Shown: piece by piece, positions 1 to 6,881 of the stretch
Numbering within the stretch: position 1 is the stretch's first letter
Layout of the letters: the number at the start of each line of letters is the position of its first letter
Source of the DNA: Erysipelotrichaceae bacterium
Lineage (GTDB): Bacteria > Bacillota_I > Bacilli_A > Erysipelotrichales > Erysipelotrichaceae
Assembly (NCBI GenBank): GCA_003520745.1
Contig: DOUE01000016.1
Location: forward strand, 1-15,541
Length of the DNA: 15,541 bases
Direction of reading: 5' to 3'
Position numbers and translations under genes: made by a program
The notes under the pieces: generated by a model
The model's input: only the letters and a program-made list of their open reading frames with translations
Database searches by the model: none
What the model was told of the DNA's origin: nothing

Positions 1-1422
1 CACGCCGTAGGTCGAACCCCAGCCGACCAACAGGTTCTTTGCGTCTTGATTACCGAAAACAAGGGGTTCGACCTCGTCCTTCTTCATCAAGTTGAACTTA
101 TTCAAACGTTTCTCATGCATTCTCACACGCATGTCGAACGACTCGGTGATCATGCCTTCTTCATCGTGCTCGTCGCTGTCGACTTTCACGAAGCCTTTCC
201 CGAAACCCGGGATCCCGCGCGGGGAAAGACCGGAGGGGTCGAAGGCGTAGCGTTTATAGTCCGCATCGGTTTCGACGACGAACCGTTCAAGGTATGTCTG
301 AGGGATGACGGGATTCGCGGGGATCATCGATTCCAGCCAATATTGGTCGGAGAGGATGAACGCGGGGATCTGGTACTTGTCCGCCATCCAGAACGCGCGT
401 GCGGCGAGTTCGACCCCGTCTTCGATGGTTCCCGGGGCATAGACGACGCGCGGGAATTCACCGTGTCCGGCATAGACGACCAAATTCAAGTCGCCCTGTT
501 CGGTACGGGTCGGAAGACCGGTCGCCGGACCCGGACGCTGTGCGACATGGATGACCGCGGGGGTTTCCGTGATCCCGGCCAAACTGACGGCTTCGGTCAT
601 CAGCGCGAACCCACCGCCGGAGGTCGTGGTCATGGCTCTCGCCCCGGCATACCAGGCACCCTGGACCATGTTTAAGGCGGCGATTTCATCTTCGGCTTGT
701 TCGACCAACACCCCGTGTTCCCTGCCTTTTTCCGACAAGGACATCATCAGGCTGGTTCCCGGCGACATCGGATAGGCCGCGAGATAGTTCACGCCGCCCG
801 CCAAGGCACCGATGACCAACGCATCGTTCCCCGTAAAGACTTTCTGCGGTGTGAATGTGGTCGGTTTCGATCGTACAGGTTTCTTCGGGTCGTTGACGCC
901 AAGATCATACCCCAATTCGAAAGCACGGATGTTTCCTGCGACGGTTTCTTCTCCGCGTTTGATGAAGCGGTTGCGAATCAAGTCGCGTGCGTTCTCGGTG
1001 TGGATGTCCAGCAAGCCTGCGATGAATCCGAAAAGCACCGTATTGATGTAGAGGCGGTTTCCCGACTGTTTCGCCAGTTCGGTCAATGCGATTTCATGAT
1101 AGGACAACTTTTCTTTATCCTCATCGGTAATGAAACCCGCTTCGCCGTAGACGACGGTCGAATCCTGCAGACGCGGACGTAAACGGTCCAACGCATGGTT
1201 GTTCAATAGAAACAACGCATCGATCGTATACCGTAGAGCGTGGATGGGTTGGTCGCTGATCCTGATTTCGACGGAGTTGTTTCCACCCCTTACCCGGCTC
1301 ATGACCTCTTTTGACGTAAAGACATAGGTTTCGCGTGAGAGGGTTTCGACCAGGAATTCTTCGATGATCTGTAATCCTTGTCCGGCTTCACCCGATAAGA
1401 CAATGGTAATCGAATTGTGCAT
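1..1422 (-). CDS. 2-oxoacid:ferredoxin oxidoreductase, gamma-alpha fused subunit (3' end cut off)
   Basis: Subunit of a thiamine-diphosphate enzyme that oxidatively decarboxylates a 2-oxoacid to an acyl-CoA and passes electrons to ferredoxin in the cytoplasm. Reading from the ATG at 1422 gives 474 codons open to the window edge, so the C-terminus is missing; family members are usually about 560-600 residues. Residues 1-175 are the gamma domain (SGEAGQG at 10-16, SRVRGG at 42-47). A linker leads to the alpha pyrimidine-binding domain, with the AYPMSPGTS motif at 216-224, VEQAEDEIAA at 240-249, TTTSGGGFALM at 265-275 and RPGPATGLPTRTEQGD at 296-311. This motif set is typical of the KorA/VorB-like family with fused gamma. 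The start has GGAG four bases upstream. The thiamine-binding beta subunit should follow just beyond position 1. Substrate (2-oxoglutarate, branched-chain 2-oxoacid or pyruvate) cannot be told from this part. The family call is firm. Confidence 0.93.
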   Translation of the reverse strand, partial: MHNSITIVLSGEAGQGLQIIEEFLVETLSRETYVFTSKEVMSRVRGGNNSVEIRISDQPIHALRYTIDALFLLNNHALDRLRPRLQDSTVVYGEAGFITDEDKEKLSYHEIALTELAKQSGNRLYINTVLFGFIAGLLDIHTENARDLIRNRFIKRGEETVAGNIRAFELGYDLGVNDPKKPVRSKPTTFTPQKVFTGNDALVIGALAGGVNYLAAYPMSPGTSLMMSLSEKGREHGVLVEQAEDEIAALNMVQGAWYAGARAMTTTSGGGFALMTEAVSLAGITETPAVIHVAQRPGPATGLPTRTEQGDLNLVVYAGHGEFPRVVYAPGTIEDGVELAARAFWMADKYQIPAFILSDQYWLESMIPANPVIPQTYLERFVVETDADYKRYAFDPSGLSPRGIPGFGKGFVKVDSDEHDEEGMITESFDMRVRMHEKRLNKFNLMKKDEVEPLVFGNQDAKNLLVGWGSTYGV

Positions 1423-1462
1423 AAAGCTCCTTTCAATGATTTCATAGAAAAAGGGGTCACCT

Positions 1463-1491
1463 TTGACATGATCGTTTATCCTTTTTATGAG
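1463..1491 (+). promoter_or_regulatory. Candidate promoter for the GNAT gene
   Basis: TTGACA (1463-1468) is a perfect -35. It is followed after 17 bases by TATGAG (1486-1491), a mediocre -10. A rival is TATAAT at 1568-1573, which has no good -35 but would give a leader of only about 15 bases before the ATG at 1594. I cannot choose between them. This 1423-1593 gap is the divergent regulatory region for two genes and holds nothing else I recognise. Confidence 0.3.
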
Positions 1492-1498
1492 TATCTAC

Positions 1499-1504
1499 AG
1501 TATA
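1499..1504 (-). promoter_or_regulatory. Candidate -10 element for the 2-oxoacid oxidoreductase gene
   Basis: On the minus strand this reads TATACT (5 of 6 to consensus), with a weak TTGTAG -35 about 16 bases upstream. It would start a transcript near 1492, about 70 bases before the ATG at 1422. The -35 is poor, so the call is tentative. Confidence 0.35.
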
Positions 1505-1583
1505 TCAAATCGACGGAATCCTACAATTTCCATGCCCATTTCATTCCCAAACCCCGTTTTTATCCCGTATAATGGATGAAAAC

Positions 1584-1590
1584 GGGAGAG
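1584..1590 (+). promoter_or_regulatory. Ribosome binding site deciding the GNAT start
   Basis: GGGAGAG lies just before the ATG at 1594. An in-frame ATG at 1576 lies directly behind the possible TATAAT at 1568-1573 and has no ribosome binding site, so 1594 is preferred. Confidence 0.6.
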
Positions 1591-1593
1591 AAT

Positions 1594-2118
1594 ATGGAAC
1601 GAGTCACGAAGCGATTGCGATTGCGCGAGTTTACGATCGAAGATCTGGATACGACTCACGTCTATGCGGGGGACCCCGCATGCGTCGAATTCATGCTTTG
1701 GGGTCCCAACACGTTTGATGAAACGACGCGGTTTTTGTATGACGTCATCGAAAACCAGACGGTTCTACCTCGTCGGAAATACGACTTCGCACTGATCGAC
1801 AACGAGGGCCGCCACATCGGAGGATGCGGGATTTATCTTGACGATACGATGGAAAAGGCGGAGGTCGGATGGATCCTACGTAAAGAGGAATGGAATCAAG
1901 GATACGGCGGGGAAGCGGCGCAAGAGTTGATCCGCTTCGGATTCGAGGAACTGGGGATCGATGAAATCACGGCGACGTGCGATGCCCGCAACCTGGGTTC
2001 GGCCAAAGTGATGCTGAAGTGCGGGATGACGTTGGGACACATCCGCAGACACCATCGAAGGGATAGATATGACCCCGATGTGTTCCACGATCAATTTGAA
2101 TATCGAATTAAACGGTAG
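1594..2118 (+). CDS. GNAT family N-acetyltransferase, RimJ/RimL type
   Basis: Cytoplasmic enzyme predicted to move an acetyl group from acetyl-CoA to an amine, often a protein N-terminus or a small molecule; the acceptor is unknown. From the ATG at 1594 the protein has 174 residues, the usual size for the family. It begins with the typical opening TKRLRLREFTIEDLD (residues 5-19). It has EVGWILRKEEWNQGYGGEAA at about 90-109, where QGYGGEA is the pyrophosphate-binding loop of motif A, and ARNLGSAKVMLKCGM at 131-145 as motif B. The C-terminus is unusually rich in Arg and His (RRHHRRDRYDP, 151-161). It is divergent from the oxidoreductase gene and 86 bases ahead of the histidine kinase gene, with no strong terminator between, so some read-through into the kinase operon is possible. 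The family call is firm and the substrate is unknown. Confidence 0.9.
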   Translation: MERVTKRLRLREFTIEDLDTTHVYAGDPACVEFMLWGPNTFDETTRFLYDVIENQTVLPRRKYDFALIDNEGRHIGGCGIYLDDTMEKAEVGWILRKEEWNQGYGGEAAQELIRFGFEELGIDEITATCDARNLGSAKVMLKCGMTLGHIRRHHRRDRYDPDVFHDQFEYRIKR

Positions 2119-2120
2119 AA

Positions 2121-2154
2121 ACCCACTGATTTGACTATTTTAAGTGTTGTGGGT
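2121..2154 (+). other. Weak inverted repeat between the GNAT gene and the kinase gene
   Basis: ACCCAC (2121-2126) and GTGGGT (2149-2154) form a 6-bp stem with a 22-base loop just after the GNAT stop. It has no T-tract, so it is a poor terminator. It may be a partial transcript end, an operator or chance. I see no convincing -35/-10 pair for the kinase gene in 2119-2204. Confidence 0.25.
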
Positions 2155-2204
2155 CTGTGTGAACTATGAGAAAATGAAAATAGTATTTATGATGGGGAAA
2201 TGCC

Positions 2205-4295
2205 ATGGATCAACTTACACTGGTTAAGCTTATCAACAATGCGGCGCTCCTTTTGTCGCTGAGTCTGTTTAATCATCTCGGACACCTCATGTTTGAAAAG
2301 CGTGGTCGGTTTGCGGAAATCGTCGACGGCCTTTTGATCGGGACGATATGCATCGTCGTCATGTCGGTCCCGATGACCTTCACCAACGGCCTGGTCTTCG
2401 ATACCCGGTCGATCTTGTTGAGTCTGAGCGCATTGGTCTTCGGTGCGATCCCAACCATCCTCGCGGCGTCGATGGCGATCGCATTCCGATTATCGATGGG
2501 CGGAGTCGGTTCTCTTCCGGGAGTCTTGGTGATCCTCAGCGTATCGGCGTTCGGCTTGTTCTGGCGCCATTTCATCTTCCCGAAGACTCAGAAACATAAA
2601 GTGATCTATCTATATCTCTTCGGATTCATCACGCACTTGATCATGCTATTGTGCATGCTCGCTTTGCCCAAGGAATTGGCCTGGTATACGATCGAATCCC
2701 TCTCCTTTGAAATCATGACCATCTATCCGATCGCGACCCTGATGTTGGGTTTGCTTTTACTGTCTCAAAACGAACGGCAGGAAATGCAGATCCGGGTGAT
2801 GGAAGCCGATCTTCAATATCGCAATCTCTTCGAAAACAACCACGCGGTCATGCTGATCCTCGACCCGGTCAGTGGAAAGATCATCGATGCGAATCCGGCG
2901 GCCGAGCAATTTTACGGTTGGAATCGGGAACAACTATCGGAAATGAACATCAGCGAAATCAATACCTTATCTTTGGAAGAAATCAAAGTTGAAATGGAAC
3001 GATCGATCACCTTCAAGCACAACCATTTCGAATTCAGACATCGCAGAGCCGATGGATCGATCGCGGATGTGGAAGTCTATTCCGGACCGATCCATAAATC
3101 CGGGAACCGTTTACTCTATTCCATCATCCATGACGTGACCTTGCGTAAGACGGCTCAGCGTGAACTTGAGGCAAGTGAAAACCGGTTTAGAACATTGGTG
3201 GATAATGCGCCTTATGCGATTTTCATCCAATCGGACGGTAATTTCGCATACTTGAATCAAACCGCCTGTCATCTCTTTCGCATCGACTCGCAAGAACGTC
3301 TCATCGGATCGCCGGTTCTGGATCGTATCCATCCCGATTTTCATCAAGATGTCAGAGACAGGATCGATGCATTGAACGAGAAAATCGAGATGGTGCCTCC
3401 GGTCGATGAAGTATTCACGGATGTGTTCGGGAATGCATTCGATGTGAACGTCCTCGCCGTACCGTTTGAATACGAGGGGAAACATGGCGCGTTGGTATTC
3501 GCATTGGACATCAGTAAACTCAAATCGTTTGATCGGTTGAAGCAGGAATTGGAAGTACAGCTTCGCCAACAACAGAAACTTGAAGCGATCGGTACGTTGG
3601 CGGGCGGGGTCGCCCATGAAATCAACAATCCCCTCAACGGGATCATGAATTACGCCCAGTTGATCTATGATCAAATCCAACGGGACAGCGATGCTTCCGA
3701 GTATGCGAAAGAAATCATCCGCGAAACCGATCGGATCTCCGATATCGTCAAGAGCCTTCTACAGTTCTCCAGGATGGAAAAGCAATCGCATAGTTATGCC
3801 AGCATGTACGACGTGGTGTCGAGGACGACTTCCTTGATTAAAACCATCATCAAGAAAGACAACATCGATCTGGATATCCAATTGGATGAAAACCTACCGG
3901 ATTTCAAATGCCGGTCCCAACAGATCCAACAAGTCTTGATGAACCTCTTGACCAATGCGCGGGACGCGTTGAATGAACGCTTCCCCGGGGTGGACCCGAT
4001 GAAGCGGATCGAGGTACGGTGTTCGTTGGAAGTGATGGATCATCGAAGATGGCTGATGCTGAGCGTGAAGGATTATGGATGCGGGATTCCTGAAGAAAAC
4101 CTGAATCGGATCTTCGAACCTTTCTATTCGACCAAACCGAAAGATAAAGGGACCGGATTAGGATTATCCATCAGTTACGGGATCGTCAAAGATCATCATG
4201 GGGAGATCTATGTCGATTCGAAAGTTGGGGAGACATGTTTCACCGTGAAATTACCGGTCGATAACGGGTGGGAACATCCAGGGGAGGTCGCATGA
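2205..4295 (+). CDS. Membrane sensor histidine kinase with LytS-type 5TM sensor and two PAS domains
   Basis: Sensor of a two-component system in the cytoplasmic membrane; it should autophosphorylate on His and hand the phosphate to the regulator encoded next. Residues 1-187 hold about six hydrophobic segments and match the 5TMR_LYT sensor family: NGLVFDTRSILLSLSALVFG at 61-80, then AIAFRLSMGGVGSLPG at 91-106. Two PAS domains follow, about 205-315 (ILDPVSGKIIDANPAAEQFYG) and 325-440. A short helix leads to HisKA with phospho-acceptor H471 (GGVAHEINNPLNG). The ATPase domain shows the N box (MNLLTNARDAL, 579-589), G1 (DYGCGIP, 623-629), F box (FEPF, 637-640) and G2 (GTGLGL, 649-654). All key residues are present. 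The ATG at 2205 has GGGG about seven bases upstream. The stop overlaps the next start (ATGA), so expression is probably coupled. A LytS-type sensor on a HisKA kinase with PAS domains differs from classical LytS. Confidence 0.95.
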   Translation: MDQLTLVKLINNAALLLSLSLFNHLGHLMFEKRGRFAEIVDGLLIGTICIVVMSVPMTFTNGLVFDTRSILLSLSALVFGAIPTILAASMAIAFRLSMGGVGSLPGVLVILSVSAFGLFWRHFIFPKTQKHKVIYLYLFGFITHLIMLLCMLALPKELAWYTIESLSFEIMTIYPIATLMLGLLLLSQNERQEMQIRVMEADLQYRNLFENNHAVMLILDPVSGKIIDANPAAEQFYGWNREQLSEMNISEINTLSLEEIKVEMERSITFKHNHFEFRHRRADGSIADVEVYSGPIHKSGNRLLYSIIHDVTLRKTAQRELEASENRFRTLVDNAPYAIFIQSDGNFAYLNQTACHLFRIDSQERLIGSPVLDRIHPDFHQDVRDRIDALNEKIEMVPPVDEVFTDVFGNAFDVNVLAVPFEYEGKHGALVFALDISKLKSFDRLKQELEVQLRQQQKLEAIGTLAGGVAHEINNPLNGIMNYAQLIYDQIQRDSDASEYAKEIIRETDRISDIVKSLLQFSRMEKQSHSYASMYDVVSRTTSLIKTIIKKDNIDLDIQLDENLPDFKCRSQQIQQVLMNLLTNARDALNERFPGVDPMKRIEVRCSLEVMDHRRWLMLSVKDYGCGIPEENLNRIFEPFYSTKPKDKGTGLGLSISYGIVKDHHGEIYVDSKVGETCFTVKLPVDNGWEHPGEVA
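4281..4287 (+). promoter_or_regulatory. Ribosome binding site inside the kinase gene, setting the regulator start
   Basis: GGGGAGG lies four bases before the ATG at 4292, which itself overlaps the kinase stop TGA (4293-4295). The upstream in-frame ATG at 4268 has no comparable site and would add eight residues before the conserved receiver start. Confidence 0.75.
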
Positions 4296-5347
4296 GCAGA
4301 ATCTTGATCGTCGATGATGAACCATCGATACGCATTACTTTATCCGCTTTTTTGAAATCTGAAGGATACGACGTCCATAGCGTCCCCGATGCGCTGAAGG
4401 CGCTTGAGTTTCTGAAAGAACATCCGGTCGACATCCTGGTAACCGACATCATCATGCCGGGGATGACTGGGATCGAGTTGATCGATAAACTTCGTAAATT
4501 TCAGAAAGAAGTCCGCGTCATCATCATGACGGGGGAACCGACCGTGGAGACGGCGGTCACCGCGGTTCAAAACGGGGCGAGCGATTATTTGGCCAAACCC
4601 ATAAGGAAAGAAGATTTTCTACGGGTCGTCCGAAACACTGCGCAAACGAAGGCATTGATGGATGAGAAAAAAGACTTGGAAGAGCGCAACATCGAGTACC
4701 AGCGCAATCTGGAATACATGGTGGCGTCACGGACCCATGCCTTGCATAAAGCCATGGAAAGCATCATCACGCTGCTTTCCCAAGTCGTCGAATTCAGAGA
4801 CCCCTATACCGCAGGGCATCAACGAAGGGTCGGCAATCTCGCGGCATCGATCGCCGAGAAACTCAACCTATCCAACGAACAAACCGAATTGATCCGTATC
4901 ATCGGCTATATCCATGATATCGGAAAAATCACGATCCCCTCGGAGATCCTCTCCAAGCCCGGGAAACTCTCCCGTGCGGAATTCGAACTCTTGAAGGGGC
5001 ATTCGTATAGCGGATATGAAATGCTTTCCAGGGTCGACCTTCCCCCGCTGATCGCCGAAGCCATTTACCAGCATCACGAACGCTTCGACGGATCGGGATA
5101 TCCCCGCGCCCTGGCGAACTCCCAGATCATGGTCGAAGCCCACATCTTGATGGTCGCCGACGTCGTGGAAGCGATGATGTCGCATCGACCCTATCGCCCA
5201 TCGTTGGGAAGAGATGTCGCTTTGCTTGAAATCAAAGAGAAAAGCGGACGTCTATATCGCCCGGATGTCGTGAACGCTTGTCTGGATCTCTTTAAAAACG
5301 GATATGAAATCGACGACGAAGCCCACGAAGTCATGATTCCCGTCTAA
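4292..5347 (+). CDS. Response regulator with HD-GYP domain (cyclic-di-GMP phosphodiesterase)
   Basis: Cytoplasmic output of the two-component pair. Phosphorylation should switch an HD-GYP enzyme that hydrolyses cyclic di-GMP, and in some members cGAMP. The protein has 351 residues. The receiver domain (1-117) has acidic pair D8/D9, phospho-acceptor D52 (TDIIMPGMTG), T80 and K102 (AKP). A charged helical linker (118-150) joins it to the HD-GYP domain (about 155-350). The metal and catalytic residues are intact: H176 (AGHQRRV), HDIGK at 208-212, GHSYSGYEML at 236-245, HHERFDGSGYP at 261-271 with the GYP triplet at 269-271, and D290 (VADVVEAMM). It is like RpfG in layout. The start at 4292 overlaps the kinase stop and has its own GGGGAGG. 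No GGDEF or EAL gene or c-di-GMP riboswitch is seen in this window, so the source of the substrate lies elsewhere. A strong terminator ends the operon. Confidence 0.96.
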   Translation: MSRILIVDDEPSIRITLSAFLKSEGYDVHSVPDALKALEFLKEHPVDILVTDIIMPGMTGIELIDKLRKFQKEVRVIIMTGEPTVETAVTAVQNGASDYLAKPIRKEDFLRVVRNTAQTKALMDEKKDLEERNIEYQRNLEYMVASRTHALHKAMESIITLLSQVVEFRDPYTAGHQRRVGNLAASIAEKLNLSNEQTELIRIIGYIHDIGKITIPSEILSKPGKLSRAEFELLKGHSYSGYEMLSRVDLPPLIAEAIYQHHERFDGSGYPRALANSQIMVEAHILMVADVVEAMMSHRPYRPSLGRDVALLEIKEKSGRLYRPDVVNACLDLFKNGYEIDDEAHEVMIPV

Positions 5348-5374
5348 CGCAATCCGAAACGATTGCGTTTTTTC
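5346..5374 (+). terminator. Intrinsic terminator of the kinase/HD-GYP operon
   Basis: A 9-bp stem AACGCAATC/GATTGCGTT (5346-5354, 5361-5369) with a six-base loop, followed by a run of T. It overlaps the TAA stop. The T-run leads directly into the next promoter's -35. Confidence 0.9.
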
Positions 5375-5405
5375 TTGACCTAAACCATACTTCATGTACT
5401 ATCAT
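5375..5405 (+). promoter_or_regulatory. Promoter of the Fe-S aldo/keto reductase gene
   Basis: TTGACC (5375-5380, 5 of 6) is the -35. The -10 is either TACTAT at 5397-5402 (16-base spacer) or TATCAT at 5400-5405 (19-base spacer). The leader would be about 20 bases and contains GAGGG at 5419-5423. Confidence 0.6.
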
Positions 5406-5427
5406 AAGGATATAAAGCGAGGGTACC

Positions 5428-6555
5428 ATGGAAAAAAGAGAATTCAAGAACAGCGGTTTCAAACCATCCTTATTGGGGTTCGGGTGTATGCGATTCCCCA
5501 CCTTGCCCGACGGGACGATCAACGAAATCGAAGCCGAAAAGATGTTGGACACGGCGATCGCCAACGGGGTGACCTACATCGATACGGCGTATCCGTATCA
5601 TAACGGCGACAGCGAGCCGTTTGTCGGGAGAGCGCTTAATAAATATGATCGTTCTTCGTTCTACCTGGCGACCAAACTCCCGATCTGGGAACTAAAAGCC
5701 AAAGAAGACGTGAAACGCATTTTCGAAGATCAACTGAAACGATTGGATGTGGACTATGTCGATTTCTACTTGCTGCATGCCTTGGATCAGGAGAAGTGGC
5801 AGAAAGTCCTCGATTTCAACATCGTCGACTACTGTCTCGACCTCAAAAAAGAAGGGAAGATCCGCAATCTTGGATTTTCCTTCCACGACGACTATCCGGT
5901 TTTCGAAACGATTTTGAATCATCATGACTGGGATTTCTGTCAGATCCAATTCAATTATGTGGATACGGAAATCCAGGCCGGGATCAAAGGCTATGAGTTG
6001 GCGACATCCAAAGGGATCCCCGTCGTCGTCATGGAACCTATCAAAGGGGGGACGTTGGCGAATCTTCCTTCCGATATCGCGTCGATCTTCAAGAACCATG
6101 ACCCCGAGAAGAGTCTATCCTCTTGGGCATTGCGTTGGGTCGCTTCCTTCTCGAACGTGAAGGTGATTCTAAGCGGGATGTCGACGATGGGCCATGTGTC
6201 CGATAACCTGGCGACCTTCAATGAAGCCAAAGCGATGACGCAAGAAGAAATCACGTTGGTCGAGGAAGTCGCAAAAACGATGAAAGCCAGGGTAAAGAAC
6301 GGATGTACCGGGTGCGCCTACTGCATGCCTTGTCCGTACGGTGTCGATATCCCGCGTAATTTCAGGATTTGGAACGACTATTCGGTCTATCAAAACAAAG
6401 AGGCGACGATCCGTCGCTACTTCAAGTCGATGGAAACCTCCCAACGTGCCGACCAATGCCAACTCTGCGGCGCATGCGAAACGATGTGCCCCCAACAGAT
6501 CCAAATACGTTCGGATCTCAAACGCGTCCACGAAGACCTTTCGGGTCTACAATGA
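5428..6555 (+). CDS. Aldo/keto reductase with C-terminal ferredoxin-like Fe-S domain
   Basis: Predicted cytoplasmic oxidoreductase of 375 residues. Residues 1-280 are an AKR (beta/alpha)8 barrel. The catalytic tetrad is visible: D52 and Y55 (IDTAYPYHNGDSE), K83 (ATKLP) and H117 (YLLHALD). SFHD at 151-154 and KGIPVVVMEPIKGG at 195-208 are typical of this subfamily. The C-terminal part (about 285-375) carries eight cysteines in two ferredoxin-like groups: C293, C296, C299, C302 followed by Pro (CTGCAYCMPCPYGVDIP), and C344, C347, C350, C354 followed by Pro. Two [4Fe-4S] clusters are therefore plausible. Such tails suggest electron exchange with ferredoxin besides or instead of NADPH; the substrate is unknown. 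The ATG at 5428 has GAGGG four bases upstream. The gene is probably monocistronic, with its own promoter and a terminator shared with the convergent small gene. Confidence 0.94.
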   Translation: MEKREFKNSGFKPSLLGFGCMRFPTLPDGTINEIEAEKMLDTAIANGVTYIDTAYPYHNGDSEPFVGRALNKYDRSSFYLATKLPIWELKAKEDVKRIFEDQLKRLDVDYVDFYLLHALDQEKWQKVLDFNIVDYCLDLKKEGKIRNLGFSFHDDYPVFETILNHHDWDFCQIQFNYVDTEIQAGIKGYELATSKGIPVVVMEPIKGGTLANLPSDIASIFKNHDPEKSLSSWALRWVASFSNVKVILSGMSTMGHVSDNLATFNEAKAMTQEEITLVEEVAKTMKARVKNGCTGCAYCMPCPYGVDIPRNFRIWNDYSVYQNKEATIRRYFKSMETSQRADQCQLCGACETMCPQQIQIRSDLKRVHEDLSGLQ

Positions 6556-6581
6556 AAACATCCCGGGGGACCGGGATGTTT
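6556..6581. terminator. Bidirectional terminator between the Fe-S reductase and the DUF4405 gene
   Basis: An 11-bp perfect stem AAACATCCCGG/CCGGGATGTTT (6556-6566, 6571-6581) with loop GGGA. On the minus strand it is followed by TTTTCATT; on the plus strand the T-run is only the last stem bases. It overlaps the stop codon of the minus-strand gene, so both convergent genes end in it. Confidence 0.85.
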
Positions 6582-6795
6582 ACTTCTTGCGTTTGAGATA
6601 GTTGGCTTTGATCCAATTGAAATTCAGGTAGACGTGGACGGCGATCAGAAACGCGAAAGTGAAACCGGTCAAGGGATGCAACTTTGAGAAGACCGCATAG
6701 GGAATCAAGTCGTGGAAGAGTCCGGAAAACACGAGGCCTAGGACAAGGAAAGCGATCGAGGCATTGACGATACGTAGGGCTTTAAGACGGTTCAT
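6580..6795 (-). CDS. Small DUF4405-like membrane protein (cytochrome b-like helices)
   Basis: A protein of 71 residues with two hydrophobic segments, about 8-28 and 41-60, and a basic tail (KANYLKRKK). The second segment has the pattern HPLTGFTFAFLIAVHVYLNFNW (H40 to W61), with H40 and H54 placed as in DUF4405 and cytochrome b-like proteins, where such histidines can hold heme. It is short: most such proteins have further helices, so it may act as a dimer or with a partner. The start at 6795 has AAAGGAG eight bases upstream; an in-frame ATG at 6837 lacks such a site. It converges on the Fe-S aldo/keto reductase and follows the nucleotidyltransferase gene on the same strand by 86 bases. Family assignment rests on pattern only, and heme binding is inference. 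Confidence 0.75.
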   Translation of the reverse strand: MNRLKALRIVNASIAFLVLGLVFSGLFHDLIPYAVFSKLHPLTGFTFAFLIAVHVYLNFNWIKANYLKRKK

Positions 6796-6803
6796 GGTTC
6801 TTT

Positions 6804-6810
6804 CTCCTTT
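6804..6810 (-). promoter_or_regulatory. Ribosome binding site deciding the DUF4405 start
   Basis: On the minus strand this reads AAAGGAG, eight bases before the ATG at 6795. A possible extended -10 (TG, one base, TACATT; the hexamer at 6816-6821) lies immediately upstream but would make the leader very short. Confidence 0.7.
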
Positions 6811-6829
6811 CAACCAATGTATCATGGAA

Positions 6830-6869
6830 CGCTTCACTTCGAAAGGTTCATGCTTACGAAAGTAAAGCG
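6830..6869 (-). other. Imperfect hairpin between the nucleotidyltransferase and DUF4405 genes
   Basis: Reading the minus strand, CGCTTTACTTTCG (6869-6857) pairs with CGAAGTGAAGCG (6841-6830) around a 15-base loop, with one G-U pair and one bulged T. It begins 13 bases after the nucleotidyltransferase stop. There is no T-tract, so it may be a weak terminator, an RNA-processing or stability element, or an operator. Confidence 0.4.
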
Positions 6870-6881
6870 ATATGAGTGGAT

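Noticed and set aside
46..1182. Long plus-strand open frames (46-675, 697-1182) over the first 1.2 kb
   Set aside because: They are antisense to the oxidoreductase subunit, which reads through as 474 uninterrupted codons with many family motifs. The plus frames have no ribosome binding site or recognisable motif.
3111..3680. 189-codon minus-strand frame inside the kinase gene
   Set aside because: It is antisense to the PAS/HisKA region of a clearly complete kinase and has no start signal. It is a product of high-G+C codon structure.
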